Assembly (NCBI GenBank): GCA_013146195.2
Contig: CM028379.1
Location: 88,014,401 to 88,078,400 of the forward strand
Reading direction: 5' to 3'
DNA length: 64,000 bases
Source: Codonopsis lanceolata
Lineage: Eukaryota > Streptophyta > Magnoliopsida > Asterales > Campanulaceae
The position numbers were made by a program, and so were the translations under genes. Positions 34,143 through 45,105 of the stretch are shown piece by piece. Position 1 is the stretch's first letter, and every line of letters starts with the position of its first letter. The notes beneath the pieces are model-generated. The model saw only the letters and a list, made by a program, of their open reading frames with translations. It was not told where the DNA came from and did not search any database.

Positions 34143-35020
34143 TTTGGCATTTTCGGCATCATAAAAAGAATATATTTTGCATTTAAAAGTATATACCGCA
34201 TTTTTGAATCTTCGCATCCATAATAAAATAAAAGTTGCCCATGCATCATATTAGCAAGCATCATATAAATTTTTCTACATTACATGTGCATCAAATAAAG
34301 TAATATATGCATCTATCATTTGCATTTATTGTCCATATGGCTGCATTATAGCATTAGCAAAAAGGTAATAAAGTGCCACCAATCATGAAAAGAAAATATT
34401 CTCATGGCATTTATTATATCCCTGCAGCATAGGCATGCATAAAAGATGAATTTTAGTGCATTAAATATATATATTTTGTCTTGCATGTATCCGAAAATAT
34501 GTCCGAAAGAAAATTGCATTATATTCTGAAAAGTCCATTTCATAGGCGTGTAGCATATAAAAATATGTTTTAGCCTAAAGCATGCATCATATAGCCCCAA
34601 TTGTATTAATAATATAAATCATGCATTTTAGGGTCAAATAGTGCTCACTAGTTAAATTATGCATCGCAAAAATAAATTGCATAAATTTCATGCATCATCA
34701 CCAAATTGCATCATTTTAGCATAAATATTGCATGCATAAGCATTATAAGCAGGGTCAGGAATGCTCCAAAAGGTCAAAGCAGTGCTAAAATCAAGTAGAT
34801 CTGAAAAATATCCAAGTGGATTTAGAAATAAAAAACTTACAGAAGTACTTGGAAGATTTGATACGTGGGTATTCCAATCGCGATGAATGTTGTCCCAATC
34901 ATCTTTGGAATAGCGGTATCTGATATAATTCCGGGTCAAGGGAGGGAGTTCTCTCCTCCTCTCGCCATATTCCGGGTGCATTGCAGCCTTCCCCTTCCTA
35001 GATCGAGACGAAAAAGTCAT

Positions 35021-36060
35021 CTGCTAGAGAAAACACACAAATTGACGGAAGAAAAATGAGAAAATGGGCAAAAATGGAAAGAAAATGAAGAAGCAGCAAC
35101 AATGGCCGTAGAAGCAAAGAAGCAGAGAAAGAAAGTAAAGAAGAAGCAGTGCTTCTGCTTCTCCCATTCCCGTCAATAATAAGGGGTGAAAATGATTTTT
35201 TCTTTTCCCCCCTCCAAAGTTTGAAGTTGCGGCACTTAAGTCCCCAAGTTTCCAAAGCTGCAAAATGGCCCCTGAAGCTTAACGGAAAGTTAACAAAAGT
35301 AATTTTGTTAACCAAATTCGACGGTCATCCATCCAAGAGCAACGGAAAAGTTGTATCCCCAGTAGGTCAGCCGCAAAATAAGTAGAAAAGCCAGAAAAAT
35401 CGACGGCAAAGGTAAGAATTTTGTAAAAATAAAGCTTGCATAAAAAAAGAAAATAAAATAAAAAGTAAGCATGCAAAAAAAAAAAGAATGGCAAGCATGC
35501 GAAAAAAAAAGTTTGCAAAATACAAAAGAAAAGCAAAAGAAAAGCAAAATAAAAATAAAAAAAAGAAAAGAAGAAAAAATGCAAAAGAAGAAGAATAAAT
35601 TAAAAAAAAAGAGGGAGAAAAGGAAGAATGCATGCAAAAGAAAGGAAATGCAAAAAAAAAATATACGCGCGTGCAACAAAAGAAAATGCGGTAGCAAAAG
35701 AAGAAATCTTCGACTGAAGCTAGAAAATACGACAAAAAAGAAATCTGACGACAAAGAAAGAAATTTTGAGTGGCCGGAAAATGAAAAGAGAAGAAAAATG
35801 CAGCAGCATAAAGAAAGATTTTCCAGCTAAGGCCGGAAATGTAACGGCAAAAAGGAGATTTCAGTACGAAGGCTAGCTGCGACAAGAAAAAAAATCCCGG
35901 CAAGTGCGGCAAGGACATAAAATAGCAAGTGCAGCAAGAGCAACAAAAGGCAACATAAAGTAGCAAGTGCAGGAAAAGCAGCGTAAAATAGCAAGTGCAG
36001 CAAAGCAGCAGCGGCAGCAGGTGGTCGCAAAAGCAAAGCAAATGTAAGAAAAAGTAAGTA
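35021..36060. repeat. Strand-asymmetric purine/A-rich low-complexity region
   Basis: Upstream of the antisense gene the + strand is dominated by AAAAGAAAAGCAAAAGAAAA-type words, followed by CAGCAAGTGCAGCAAAGCAG words at 35,900-36,020. Long lysine-rich (+) or phenylalanine/leucine-rich (-) frames here come from composition alone and are not genes. A promoter for the antisense gene would have to lie here, but none is recognisable. Confidence 0.7.
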
Positions 36061-36923
36061 TTTTACCCCTTTTCTGTGCATTTGTGTTTATGTTTAGAAA
36101 CTTTCCCTTAAGGGGCACGCAACCCTGGATCAGAGGGAAAGGCTTTGTTCTCCGACGAAGGCTAAGTTCCTGAGGAGGCATTGCATTTCAGGCATTTGTG
36201 GCTGTGTTAGGGAACTTTACCTTAAGGGGTTGCAACCCCAGATCAGAGGGAAAGGTTTTGTTCTCCGACGAAGACTGAGTTCCTAAGGAGACATTGCATT
36301 CCGCCCAGCATAGTATGAACTACGTTTGGTCTGATTCCTTGTATAAGGATACGTAGGCAGCCTATTTCGGTGGGCGCGACCATCGCAGCACTTGTTGGAT
36401 AGCTTTGCAGCACTGGTTTGATAGCTTTGCAGAACTTTTTTGATAGCATTGTAGCACTTGTTTGTTTAGCATCGCAGCACTTGCATCGCAGCACTTGTTT
36501 GTTAGCACCGCAGCACTTGATCCCCAGCAAAGGTGAACTACGTTTCGGTCTGATTCCTTGGATAAGGATACGTAGGCAGTCTATCTCGGTAGGCACGACC
36601 GTCGCCGCACGCTTGTTTAGGTTTTGGCCCGAACTACGTTTTGGTCTAATTTCCTTTATTAAGAGATACGTAGGCAGCCTACATTAGTTGGTCCGACCAT
36701 TAGAGCATTTTATTGCATATCTGCTTAAAAACTACGATAACCTGCTATAACCGACTAAATATGTCTAGGATATGGAGTTTGGATAGCATTATAAGTTGTT
36801 GCATTATAACTGTTACCTGTTGCATTTCTCTCCTATTTTAATTGCACGAAATTGGAGAGTCTATTTCTTATCAACGATGTTCGTCTACTCAGTAAGCCTC
36901 GGGTTACCCGTAGACTCCATCGT
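36061..36923 (+). repeat. Tat-type 3' repeat region of element A
   Basis: A GAACTACGTTTGGTCTGATT...GGATACGTAGGCAGCCTA block occurs three times (about 36,318, 36,535 and 36,633). A preceding block with CCGACGAAG and CTGAGTTCCTAAGGAG occurs twice (about 36,150 and 36,265), and a GCAGCACTTG word is repeated many times between. From memory, TACGTAGGCAGC-type repeats are typical of Ogre/Tat elements near the 3' LTR. Confidence 0.8.
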
Positions 36924-36933
36924 TGAGGGGCTC
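36921..36933 (+). promoter_or_regulatory. Polypurine tract of element A
   Basis: CGTTGAGGGGCTC lies directly before the 3' LTR start TGTAGACACCCC. The GAGGGG core would prime plus-strand DNA synthesis. Confidence 0.6.
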
Positions 36934-38607
36934 TGTAGACACCCCAATTTCGTACCCCTAGTATGTAACTCTGGCATGTGATATCAAGACCTGTTAAAAC
37001 TTAACAAATGTCAAGTTACAGGATTTAAAAATGCAAAAGGCAAAACAGGATGCGCGAAACAGTAAAATGCAGGGGTAAGCGCCAAAATTGGAACTAGGAA
37101 TAGTACCTTGGCGCTGCCATAAGGGGGCCTTAGCGCGGCGCCCAATGGACCTTATGGCCGCACCCAAGGTGCTACAGTGTGGCTACAGTGATGTCCCAGT
37201 TAATGCATTGTGCAGCTTGTGATGGGCGGTGTACAAGGAATTTAAGCCCACTGAGAGAATTTGTAATCCCCGATGAGTCCCTCCTCCAGCCTATAAATAG
37301 GGAGCTCGGGGTCCGCCTTCGACACACCGATCAGTGATCACAAACTCTCCACGTCCTCGTTACGCTGAGAGAAAATAGAGCGAGAGTGATAGTGAGTTCC
37401 TCCTAAAAAGCCTCGAAGCCCTGCCAAAACTCCGCCTAACCAAAATCCAACCGTTCAAAGTGATCCCTAGCCCTCTAGTTAGGTTTCCACCCTATTTCCC
37501 CGGTCCAAAACCCTCGGAAAGAGTCGTTGCTCTGCCCAAGTAAAAAGGTCAAAACCACAAAAAATAAGTTGTTACTCTGCCCAAACCGCATCAACAACAG
37601 TATAAAAAGTATCCCTCTCTTGAGAAGACAGAGCGAGCACACCACGCTCTGAAAGATAAAACCTTTAAGAGCATTTATTTTATAACAGTTATTTTCAAAT
37701 TCGGCCCAATGTAAAAATATAAGCCATTGTGCTGCTCGGATTTAGTCAGGAAATAGTATTTAAAAGAGCCGTTATTATGGCCAAATATTTTTAAATGTAT
37801 TTGTAATTATTGTAAAGAGACGGCTACAAGTCCGTAAATAATGTAGCCATGGATGTGTTTGCTTTTATTTCATGTCTTTTAATGCTCTATTTATTTGCTA
37901 AATAAATATAACAAAAAGCATACTTTAGCCAAAAACCGCTTTTGAGACCTAAAGGGCGAGTTGGGTGCCTAGCACCTTCCCAACTCGTAACTTAGCCTTC
38001 GAACCCGTTTTTACAATCTCTGGTTTTTCTTTTTTGGTTTTTCTTTATTTCTTCCTTAAAATAAAGATGGCGACTCTATAAAACATTTTGGATCCATAAG
38101 GGCGTCGCAACACTCATTTCTTGCACTTTTTCGTTTTCCCCTAAAAAAGGGAGAATGAGAATGAAAGGTGATGTATTCCTATATCCTGGTATCCCCTAAA
38201 AAAGGGATAACTTGATGTAAAAAACCCAAAGCACTCATAGTGATCCGAGATAGGCCATAAGGCAATTTTCATAAAATCCATAGTGGGGCCTCGCAACATC
38301 CTTTCTTGCACTTTTCCGTTTTCCCCTAAAAAGGGGAAAATAGGAATGAAAGGGTGATGTATTCCTATATCCTGGTATCCCCTAAAAAAGGGATAACTTG
38401 ATATAGAAAACCCAAAGCTCCCATATTGGACCAAAAATTCACTGAAGTTACCGAGGCGTATTCAAACCCGCTATTTTGACGGCACTCCTCTTGTACTTTT
38501 AATTTCGTCTTCCCCTAAACAAGGGAGGATGGAATGAGAGCAGTGGTGTCCCACTTCCGCACCTGACGCACCCCTATCCGCGCGGGCGCGGCGCGATCCG
38601 GAACCCA
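36934..38607 (+). mobile_element. 3' LTR of Tat/Ogre element A
   Basis: It starts TGTAGACACCCC, keeps the order of the 5' LTR, and lacks the SIRE insertion at the GTAATT site (about 37,803), so it is the uninterrupted reference copy (about 1.67 kb). It includes TATAAATA at 37,292-37,299 and the 189-bp duplication. The end is placed at GGAACCCA (38,607) by alignment with the 5' end ACTCACA. The following GCAGC compared with the 5' flank ACAGT would be a mutated target duplication, so the exact end is tentative. Confidence 0.85.
37292..37299 (+). promoter_or_regulatory. TATA box of element A 3' LTR
   Basis: TATAAATA at the same LTR position as in the 5' copy. From the 3' LTR it could drive readthrough into the flank. 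Confidence 0.55.
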
Positions 38608-39869
38608 GCAGCATCGGGCGTCGACTCACTTTTCAGAGAGCTATCAATGAGCGTCGACGGCAACCAGGCTTCGGGATCTTGAAGACAAAGCCTTTATCCA
38701 TCGATCAAAGGTCCAGCTGAACAACACATCTCTATCCAGTGGATTTTAACATACAACATCTCTAACGGATAGAAAGTTTATCTTCAAAATATCAACGATC
38801 ATCTTGACAAAGATCAATATAAAAAGGATATCTCTTCTACTCTTCAAAGTGACGATGAACACGACGACGAAAAGTCTCTGAATCTGCACCAAGAACTTCG
38901 AAGAAGAAAAGAGATCGACAACGAGATCGTCTTCACCAACGCATCTCAGATCTCTACATCCTGGTTGCAGTGAGCTTACCTAGACCTTAGAAAATCACCT
39001 CCTGTGAATTGCTAGGAAGAACTACCTTGAAGAAGAGAAGAGAGATTAGAGATTATCAACAGTCAAGATTCTCGTCTTGGTCAAGAACCCAGTTCTTGAT
39101 TTGAGTTCTTCATCCTTCTTCGAAGAACTCAGCCTTTAGCTGAAGCTTCAGAAATCTATTTCTAAAGCTAAAGGTCAAGTCGTTGATCAATTTGAAGATT
39201 GAACCTAGATGTTGCCCAAGGAAGATGAAAAGCTGTCTGTTTATATTACATTCATATCTTCATATTTGTATTTCAATACAAATGCTGTTGATTGTGTAAT
39301 AATCAATCATCTTAGGAGGTCGAGTGCTTTGCACTCATTTGTTCAGATATTTATTATCTGAACGAATAACCATAGTGTCTTCTCATTACTGTTTCTCATT
39401 ACTGTTTCTCATCTCGTCTCGTATTGTCCTTTGTACTTAAGAGTTTGTCTATAAATGATTAAGTACAAGATTTGGGGATTGATGAAGATGAGAACAAAAA
39501 TTTACATAGAGAGTCTAGGTTGATGTAATCTGTAATTTATCCTTGAATAAATTCAGATGTTCTTTCAATTATTCATCTTCCAATCCTTATCTCTCTATGT
39601 GCTTTTAATAAATAGATTTATCTTTTGAAAAGCCACATTTCAATGACTTCCTAAAACCTGCATTTTGGAAGAAGGATTAAGTATGTTGTTGTTCTGATCA
39701 TATAATCGTGTACGGCTACTTAAGACAGCAGACATGCTCGACAAGTCTACCGTCTATGCCACTAAAACCTATACTTCATGCATATCCAAAAGAAAAGTTT
39801 TTAATGTGGTATCATAGGCTATTCACCCCCCCTCCCTCTAGCATATTTGAGCTTTATTGCGGACCAACA
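38608..39869 (+). mobile_element. SIRE-like Copia solo LTR, right arm
   Basis: It ends CTATTCACCCCCCC...GGACCAACA at 39,869, immediately followed by ACTTT, the duplication also found at 2,752-2,756. With the left arm this gives an LTR of about 1.9 kb that was cut by the Ogre insertion. A TGGTATCATAGG word at 39,795 resembles a tRNA-Met primer site but lies inside the LTR, so I do not call it one. No frame of note. Confidence 0.75.
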
Positions 39870-39946
39870 ACTTTCCACGATTAAATGTTACACATACAAG
39901 TTTTTGACCATTTGGGCTCTTTACGTGAAGCGTAGAAAGAAGAGAA

Positions 39947-40053
<107 letters not shown>

Positions 40054-41626
40054 TAGCGAGGAGCACTATGGTTGTGTCATCTCACCATCTTTTGATAAAT
40101 CTTCATTGTAAAGCATCCATGTGGAGGTTAACTTTTGGTTTTCTAGCCATTAACTAATAATAATACATAGTAATAATCAATATGATAAGGGGTATTAGTA
40201 TTAGTGTATATAACTTCTTCTATTCTCAATAGTAGAAGGCTTATATTTAAAAAACTTTTACAACTAACATTACTTCTAACCAATATGTGATAAAACTCTT
40301 CAAGGTGAGACATTATTTTTAATGACTCATTTCTAACACCATACTTTAAGCATTCATATCTTATTCATCCAAAACTTGATTTAGACAAATAAATATATCA
40401 TTTCGATTCTCTTGCCGAGTAGAACACATTTGCACAATTACTTTTACCAACAAATAAATGACACGTAAAGAAATTCATGTCTCAGATTGCACAATTTCTT
40501 TCACTAAAAACATTTTTTTAACAAATATTATACTTTAAGTATTGAAATCTTATTCATCCAAAACTTGATTTGGACAAATAAATATATCATTTCGATGCTC
40601 TCACCGAGTAGAATACATTTGCGCAATTACCTTTGCCAACAAACAAATGACACTTAAAGAAATTCGTGCCTCAAGTTGCACAATTTCTTTCACTAAAAAC
40701 ACTAATTTTTCAACAATAGAAGATATGTATCTCACATTTGTTAGAAATTGATGTTGGTTTTAAAAATACTATTATTAAGTACCAATAGAAGAGATGTATC
40801 ATACATTGCTTGGAAAGTGATATTGGTTTTCAAAGTCATTTGATAAAAGGCTTCAATCATTATTACCAATAGAAGATGTATATCACACATTGATTAGAAA
40901 CTGATGTTGATTTTAAATTATTTTATATTATTACCAATAAAAGAGATGTATAGAATTGTTTAAAAAGAATATGTTAGATTTTAAAGTCTTTAGACTAAAG
41001 ACTTTCACTTTTACAAGATACGTATCTCATATTGGTTACAAAATATTCTACTATTATTACCAATAGAAAAGATGTATCTCACATTTGTTAGAAATTGATA
41101 TTGTTTTTAAAATACTATTATTAATTACCAATTGAAGAGATGTATCATACATTGATTAGAAAATGATGTTGGTTTTCAAAGTCTTTTGATAAAAGATGTT
41201 TATCTCACATTGATTAGAAAATGATGTTGATTTTAAATTATTTTATATTATTACCAATAAAAGAGATGTATAGAATTATTTAAAAAGAATATGTTAGATT
41301 TTAAAATCTTTAGACTAAAGACTTTCACTTTTATAAGATATGTATCTCACATTGGTTACTAAATATTCTACTATTATTACCAATAGAAAAGATGTATCCT
41401 ATATTGGTTAGACATTGATATTGTTTTTAAATCATTATTATTAATTACCAATTGAAGAGATGTATCATACATTGATTAGAAAATGATTTTGGTTTTCAAA
41501 ATCTTTTGATAAAAGACTTCTACCATTATTACCAATAGAAGATGTATATCTTACATTGGTTAAAAAATAATATTGATTTTAAATTATTTTAGATTATATA
41601 TAAGACTTTTACTATTATTAGTAAAA

Positions 41627-41695
<69 letters not shown>
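41627..41695. repeat. (AT)n microsatellite inside the array
   Basis: About 68 bp of alternating AT interrupt the minisatellite. Confidence 0.97.
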
Positions 41696-41696
<1 letters not shown>

Positions 41697-42247
41697 CACA
41701 TTTGTTATAAATTGATGTTGGTTTTAAATTATTATTATTACCAATAAAAGAGATAAATCTTACAATGGTTAAAAAGTGATGTTTATATTAAGATTTTTTA
41801 AATAAAAAGATTTCTTCTTTTATCGTCAATAAAAGAGAAGATAATAGATGTATCTCATTATTTTATATTTTTTTAGATAAAATATTTCTACTACTATTAC
41901 CAAATGATGAAATGTATTCCACATTGGTTAGAGAGTGATGTAAGTATTAAAAGTCTTTTTATAAAATGCTTAATACTAATAGAAAAAATATGTATTTCAC
42001 ACTAGTTAGAAAAGTAATATTGGTTTAAAATGTTTTTAGATAATGTATCTTACATTAGTTACAAAGAGATCCACATTATTTAGAAACATATATTGGATAT
42101 AAAATTCTTTAGATAAAAGAATTTTTATGTTATTAACAATACAATAGATGTATCACACATTGTTTAAAAGATATGTTGGTTTCAAAACTCTTTAAATAAA
42201 ATACTATTACTATTATTATTTTTATGTTATAACCAATAGAAGAGATG

Positions 42248-42658
42248 TGTTGTGTACAGTAGAAGACTAGCAAACAAAATAACATAGTATAATAGGATCA
42301 ATTACAAAGAAAATAGAGAGATTGGGACCAACGGATTGTCGAAATTTTATTAGAGACTCACTTGAAAACGTTCTACGGATACAGCTATTTATATAGATAT
42401 AATAGAAACCCTAAAACCCTTAAAAAAATAAAAAAACGGACAAAGCAGCAAAAACCTAAAAATGGGACCAAGCGGTCACTCAGCCCAAAGCACTGGGCGA
42501 CCATGCAAAATCCAATAGCACTGTTCAAAGTTCCTTTTACCAAGCGGTCGCTCAGTCCTAACCACTGAGCGATCGCTTAGTCCCAAAACTCAATATGTCT
42601 TTGTCCAAAACCCGAACTGGTATGTTGCCTGGGTAGCCGAGTCATCTCATTCTCAACA
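42248..42658 (-). mobile_element. Small Copia-like solo LTR inserted in one minisatellite unit
   Basis: On the + strand it begins TGTTGTGTACAG and ends CATTCTCAACA (TGTTG...CAACA termini), 411 bp. It is flanked by AGATG (42,243-42,247) and AGACG (42,659-42,663), a 5-bp duplication with one mismatch. Removing it restores the repeat-unit text AGAGATG/TATCTCACATT. Orientation is guessed from the minus-strand start TGTTGAGAATGAG, which resembles Copia LTR starts. An internal 40-bp word (ACCAAGCGGTCRCTCAG) is duplicated. Confidence 0.78.
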
Positions 42659-43080
42659 AGACGTATCTCACATTGTTTAGAAAGAGATGTTGATTTTAAA
42701 AGTTTTTATATAAAATGCTATTATTATTACTATAGAATAATGTATCCCACATTTGTTAGAAATTAGTGTTAGTTTTAAAAATATTATTATTATCAATAGA
42801 AAAGATGTATATCATATGGTTAGACAGAGAAGTTTGTTTTAAAAGTCTTTAGATGTAAGAGTTCTACCATTATTACCAATAGAAGATGTATATCTTACAT
42901 TAGTTAGAACGTGATGTTGATTTTAATTTTAGATAAAAGACTTTTACTATTATTACTAAAAGAATAGATATCCTCCATTGGTTTAAAAAATGATGTTGGT
43001 TTTAAAAGTCTTTAGATAAAACTAAAAGTATTATATTATTATCACATTGTACCCGTGTGGAGCACATGCTAAATAACTAG

Positions 43081-44303
43081 TATTATATTATTATCAACGT
43101 GTCTAATATATACATGCATAATACGGATAACAATCAAAACCCTAAATAGAAAAAAAAAACGATAAATATGTAAAGTAGCAAAATAATGAAACTTAACGAA
43201 AAACAACAAAAACATGAATGATAGGTTCTAAACGTCCAAGAGCTCAGAAGGCCATAAGAGGGTGGTGCCATTATGGATCCCAAAGAATGGGTCGTTTCGG
43301 ATCAACTGTGCCTTCCGTCATGATCCGACACACACTTGCACCCCACGGGCAAGTCCTAAAACTTTTCAATTCCACTAGAACAAAATTTTCAAAACTCGCT
43401 TAACCACCCCACCTCCCAAATTTGTTACCAAAACCCTTAGAACTCTCCAACTTGGTGAGAAATAGTTCTAACATCAGAAACCATCTGATTGACAATATTT
43501 GGTGATGTGGCAAAAAATCAGCTTCAGGCCATCTGATTGATACGTAGGATATCTGGGTTTGATCTACTTCCTTGAACCTGTTTAAGAACACAATAACACC
43601 TATAAGGAAATGCACGTTGCGACCTTGCGAATCCCCTTCGGTATGAGAGTGAGATAAGTGTTATGTCAAGGGAGAATTTAACAGAGGTTCGAGGCTCAAG
43701 AAAGAATGTGTAAGAAGTAGGTTCAGGAGAAAACTCCTAAATTATAGGCAGCTGACCTCGAGAAAGACGGAGCAGATAAGCTAAGTGCTTTGCTCAGATA
43801 AGGAAACCTTTGACCTGTCTTGAAGAGCACGTCTCTTAGGTTCCCTATTCGATGTTTGTTCGGGCGAGCGAGGCTCTGCCCGGCTACATGATGTAAATCT
43901 GGTGATGACAAGTGTGAATCCCGGGCATGGCCCCTGGTCGGGCAGGCAAGGCATGTGCTCAACTAGGTTTTGACGGAAGTTGTATTATTCTCAGCTCGGT
44001 ACCTTGCTAGCTTTGCCCGCTGGGCTAGTAGGTCACACGCTGAATGACCTCGTGACTGACACGTAATGGCTACTCGTGTCTAACTCGTGTCTGGGTTTGG
44101 ACCTGGCACATCAGTTGGTATGCGAAACATAAGTTTATAAAAAAAAATTAGATTATTGAAATCATGAAATTGATTACTAAAATTTGGAAGTTTAAACCTT
44201 TATGGATAAGGAGGTGGTATTTAGATTTCTAACATTAAAACATCTTATAGAAATATTATTGTACTTCTATAGGGTCAATTTTTTTTTAATCCGTTATCAG
44301 GCA
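43081..44303. other. Unassigned interval, possibly LTR remnant
   Basis: 43,620-44,110 is GC-richer than its surroundings with words such as GCCCGGCTACATG, CCCGGGCATGGCCCC and GGTCGGGCAGGCAAGG, reminiscent of Gypsy LTR composition. No duplicated flank or partner copy is in the window. Short frames of up to 79 codons have no similarity I recognise. Confidence 0.4.
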
Positions 44304-45105
44304 TAGGAGTGTCAATCCAAGTTACCAAACTATTAAGTCGAGTCGAACCAAACCGAACCATGTGGTTTGGTTCGACTTTGTGTGTTATATGGTTCGGCTC
44401 GGTTTGAGATTTTGGAAAGTCGAACGGTTTGGTTTGGTTTGGTTTGTGGTTTGACATGTTGAGTCGAGTCAAACCGAACCGAATCAAACAATTTTAATCT
44501 AAACCACCAAGTCGAACCATCGAACCAAATCACCAAGTCGAACCACCGAGTCAAACAACAAATTCTTTAGAATTACTAACCTTTATACTTTAGTACTTTT
44601 ATACTATTAATATTTTTATACTATATAAACTATAAGACTAATATTTAGCAATTTGCCTTTAGACTTTTTTTAATTTACATAAATGTTTTTAATATCATGT
44701 ACGTTATTGTATTTTTATTATATTGGATTCAATTTATTGGTTGTAAGTATTAAAAATGTTAATACTTTTATTTAAAAGTTTGTGCTAATTTTTTTAAAGT
44801 GAGGTTATGAATATAATTGTATTATATTTAATTTTTTAGTATTTTCTTTAGTGTGTTTTTATAATATTTTCTTGGTTTACTTTAATTTTAAATGACTAGA
44901 ACTCTTTCTAAATTAAGACCGAACCATGAAACCAAACCACGGAACTGAACCATGAAACTGAACCACGGAACTGAGTCGAACCATCGTGGTTCGGTTCGAT
45001 TCAGCTCAAAACTTTAAATGGTTTAGTTCCGGTTTGATTTTTCCCAAACTGATTGCATGCGGTTCAGCTCATAATTTGTTCAAACTCGAACCATTTACAC
45101 CTCTA
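44304..45105. mobile_element. hAT-like MITE with GGTTCG-rich arms
   Basis: The left end TAGGAGTGTCAATCC pairs with the complement of the right end, TAGAGGTGTAAATGG, close to the TAGGGGTGTAAATGG termini I recall for hAT-type MITEs. The arms are packed with GAACCGAACC/GGTTCGGTTC words in both orientations (44,335-44,560 and 44,915-45,060) around an AT-rich core. No 8-bp target duplication is visible. Apparent minus-strand frames are translated repeats. Confidence 0.6.

Larger units (their letters stand above)
31963..35020 (-). pseudogene. Antisense plant-mobile-domain (PMD) gene of element A, intron-containing and decayed
   Basis: Exon 1 (35,020-34,841) starts MTFSSRSRKGKAAMHPEYGE and ends at a clean GTAAGT donor (34,840-34,835). 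An AT-repeat-filled intron runs to a TTTTTTTTCAG acceptor near 33,781. Exon 2 carries the PMD-like core THTFHFSWGEATMTPCDFAA, ITGLPTSIGW, RAARVFLFFFLDTSLFANS and DWGQAGLAELYASMDRA, ending at a GAG/GTATATG donor (about 33,117). A further exon begins after TTTTGCAG at about 33,023 (GTTTGGGCC) and runs through PWEGLEGHYAVALGLSRC to about 32,350. A last piece lies at 32,220-31,963. A TAG at about 33,606 and frameshifts near 33,650 and 32,880 break it. PMD proteins include transposon-encoded forms; its role in the element is unknown. Confidence 0.7.
40690..43020 (+). repeat. Degenerate minisatellite with higher-order structure
   Basis: More than twenty units of about 60-90 bp carry AGATGTATCTCACATTGGTT-like sequence, then GAAA-TGATGTTGGTTTT, AAAGTCTTTAGATAAAAGAC, and TTCTACTATTATTACCAATAGAAG. 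The last piece is itself an inverted repeat (CTTCTA/TAGAAG). Blocks of four or five units recur as a larger period of about 320-350 bp (starts near 40,731, 41,078 and 41,398). An earlier block at 40,320-40,700 is a separate duplication of about 185 bp (CTTATTCATCCAAAACTTGAT). Confidence 0.8.
40200..43080 (+). mobile_element. Non-autonomous Helitron-like element filled with a minisatellite
   Basis: The 3' terminus reads ACCCGTGTGGAGCACATGCT then AAATAACTAG, followed by T. That is a GTG(T)...CAC hairpin about 12 bases before CTAG, with T as the next host base, as in Helitrons. The 5' end is uncertain; array-like sequence (TTCTATTCTCAATAGTAGAAGG) begins near 40,207. No Rep/helicase is present. 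The interior is almost wholly a degenerate tandem array, into which a Copia solo LTR inserted (42,248-42,658). Confidence 0.6.

Noticed and set aside
35471..35830. 119-codon lysine-rich frame
   Set aside because: Same low-complexity purine tract; no domain.
35279..36181. Long phenylalanine/leucine-rich minus frames resembling multi-pass membrane proteins
   Set aside because: Pure composition effect of the A/G-rich + strand; all three frames look alike and none has a conserved motif.
39795..39810. TGGTATCATAGG as a tRNA-Met primer binding site
   Set aside because: It lies before the LTR terminus GGACCAACA/ACTTT, so it is inside the LTR. The resemblance is probably chance.
43723..43962. 79-codon minus-strand frame in a GC-richer patch
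   Set aside because: No recognisable domain; the patch looks like LTR remnant instead of a gene.
44275..44554. Overlapping minus-strand frames of about 70 codons
   Set aside because: Translated GGTTCG/GAACC repeats in the arms of the hAT-like MITE.
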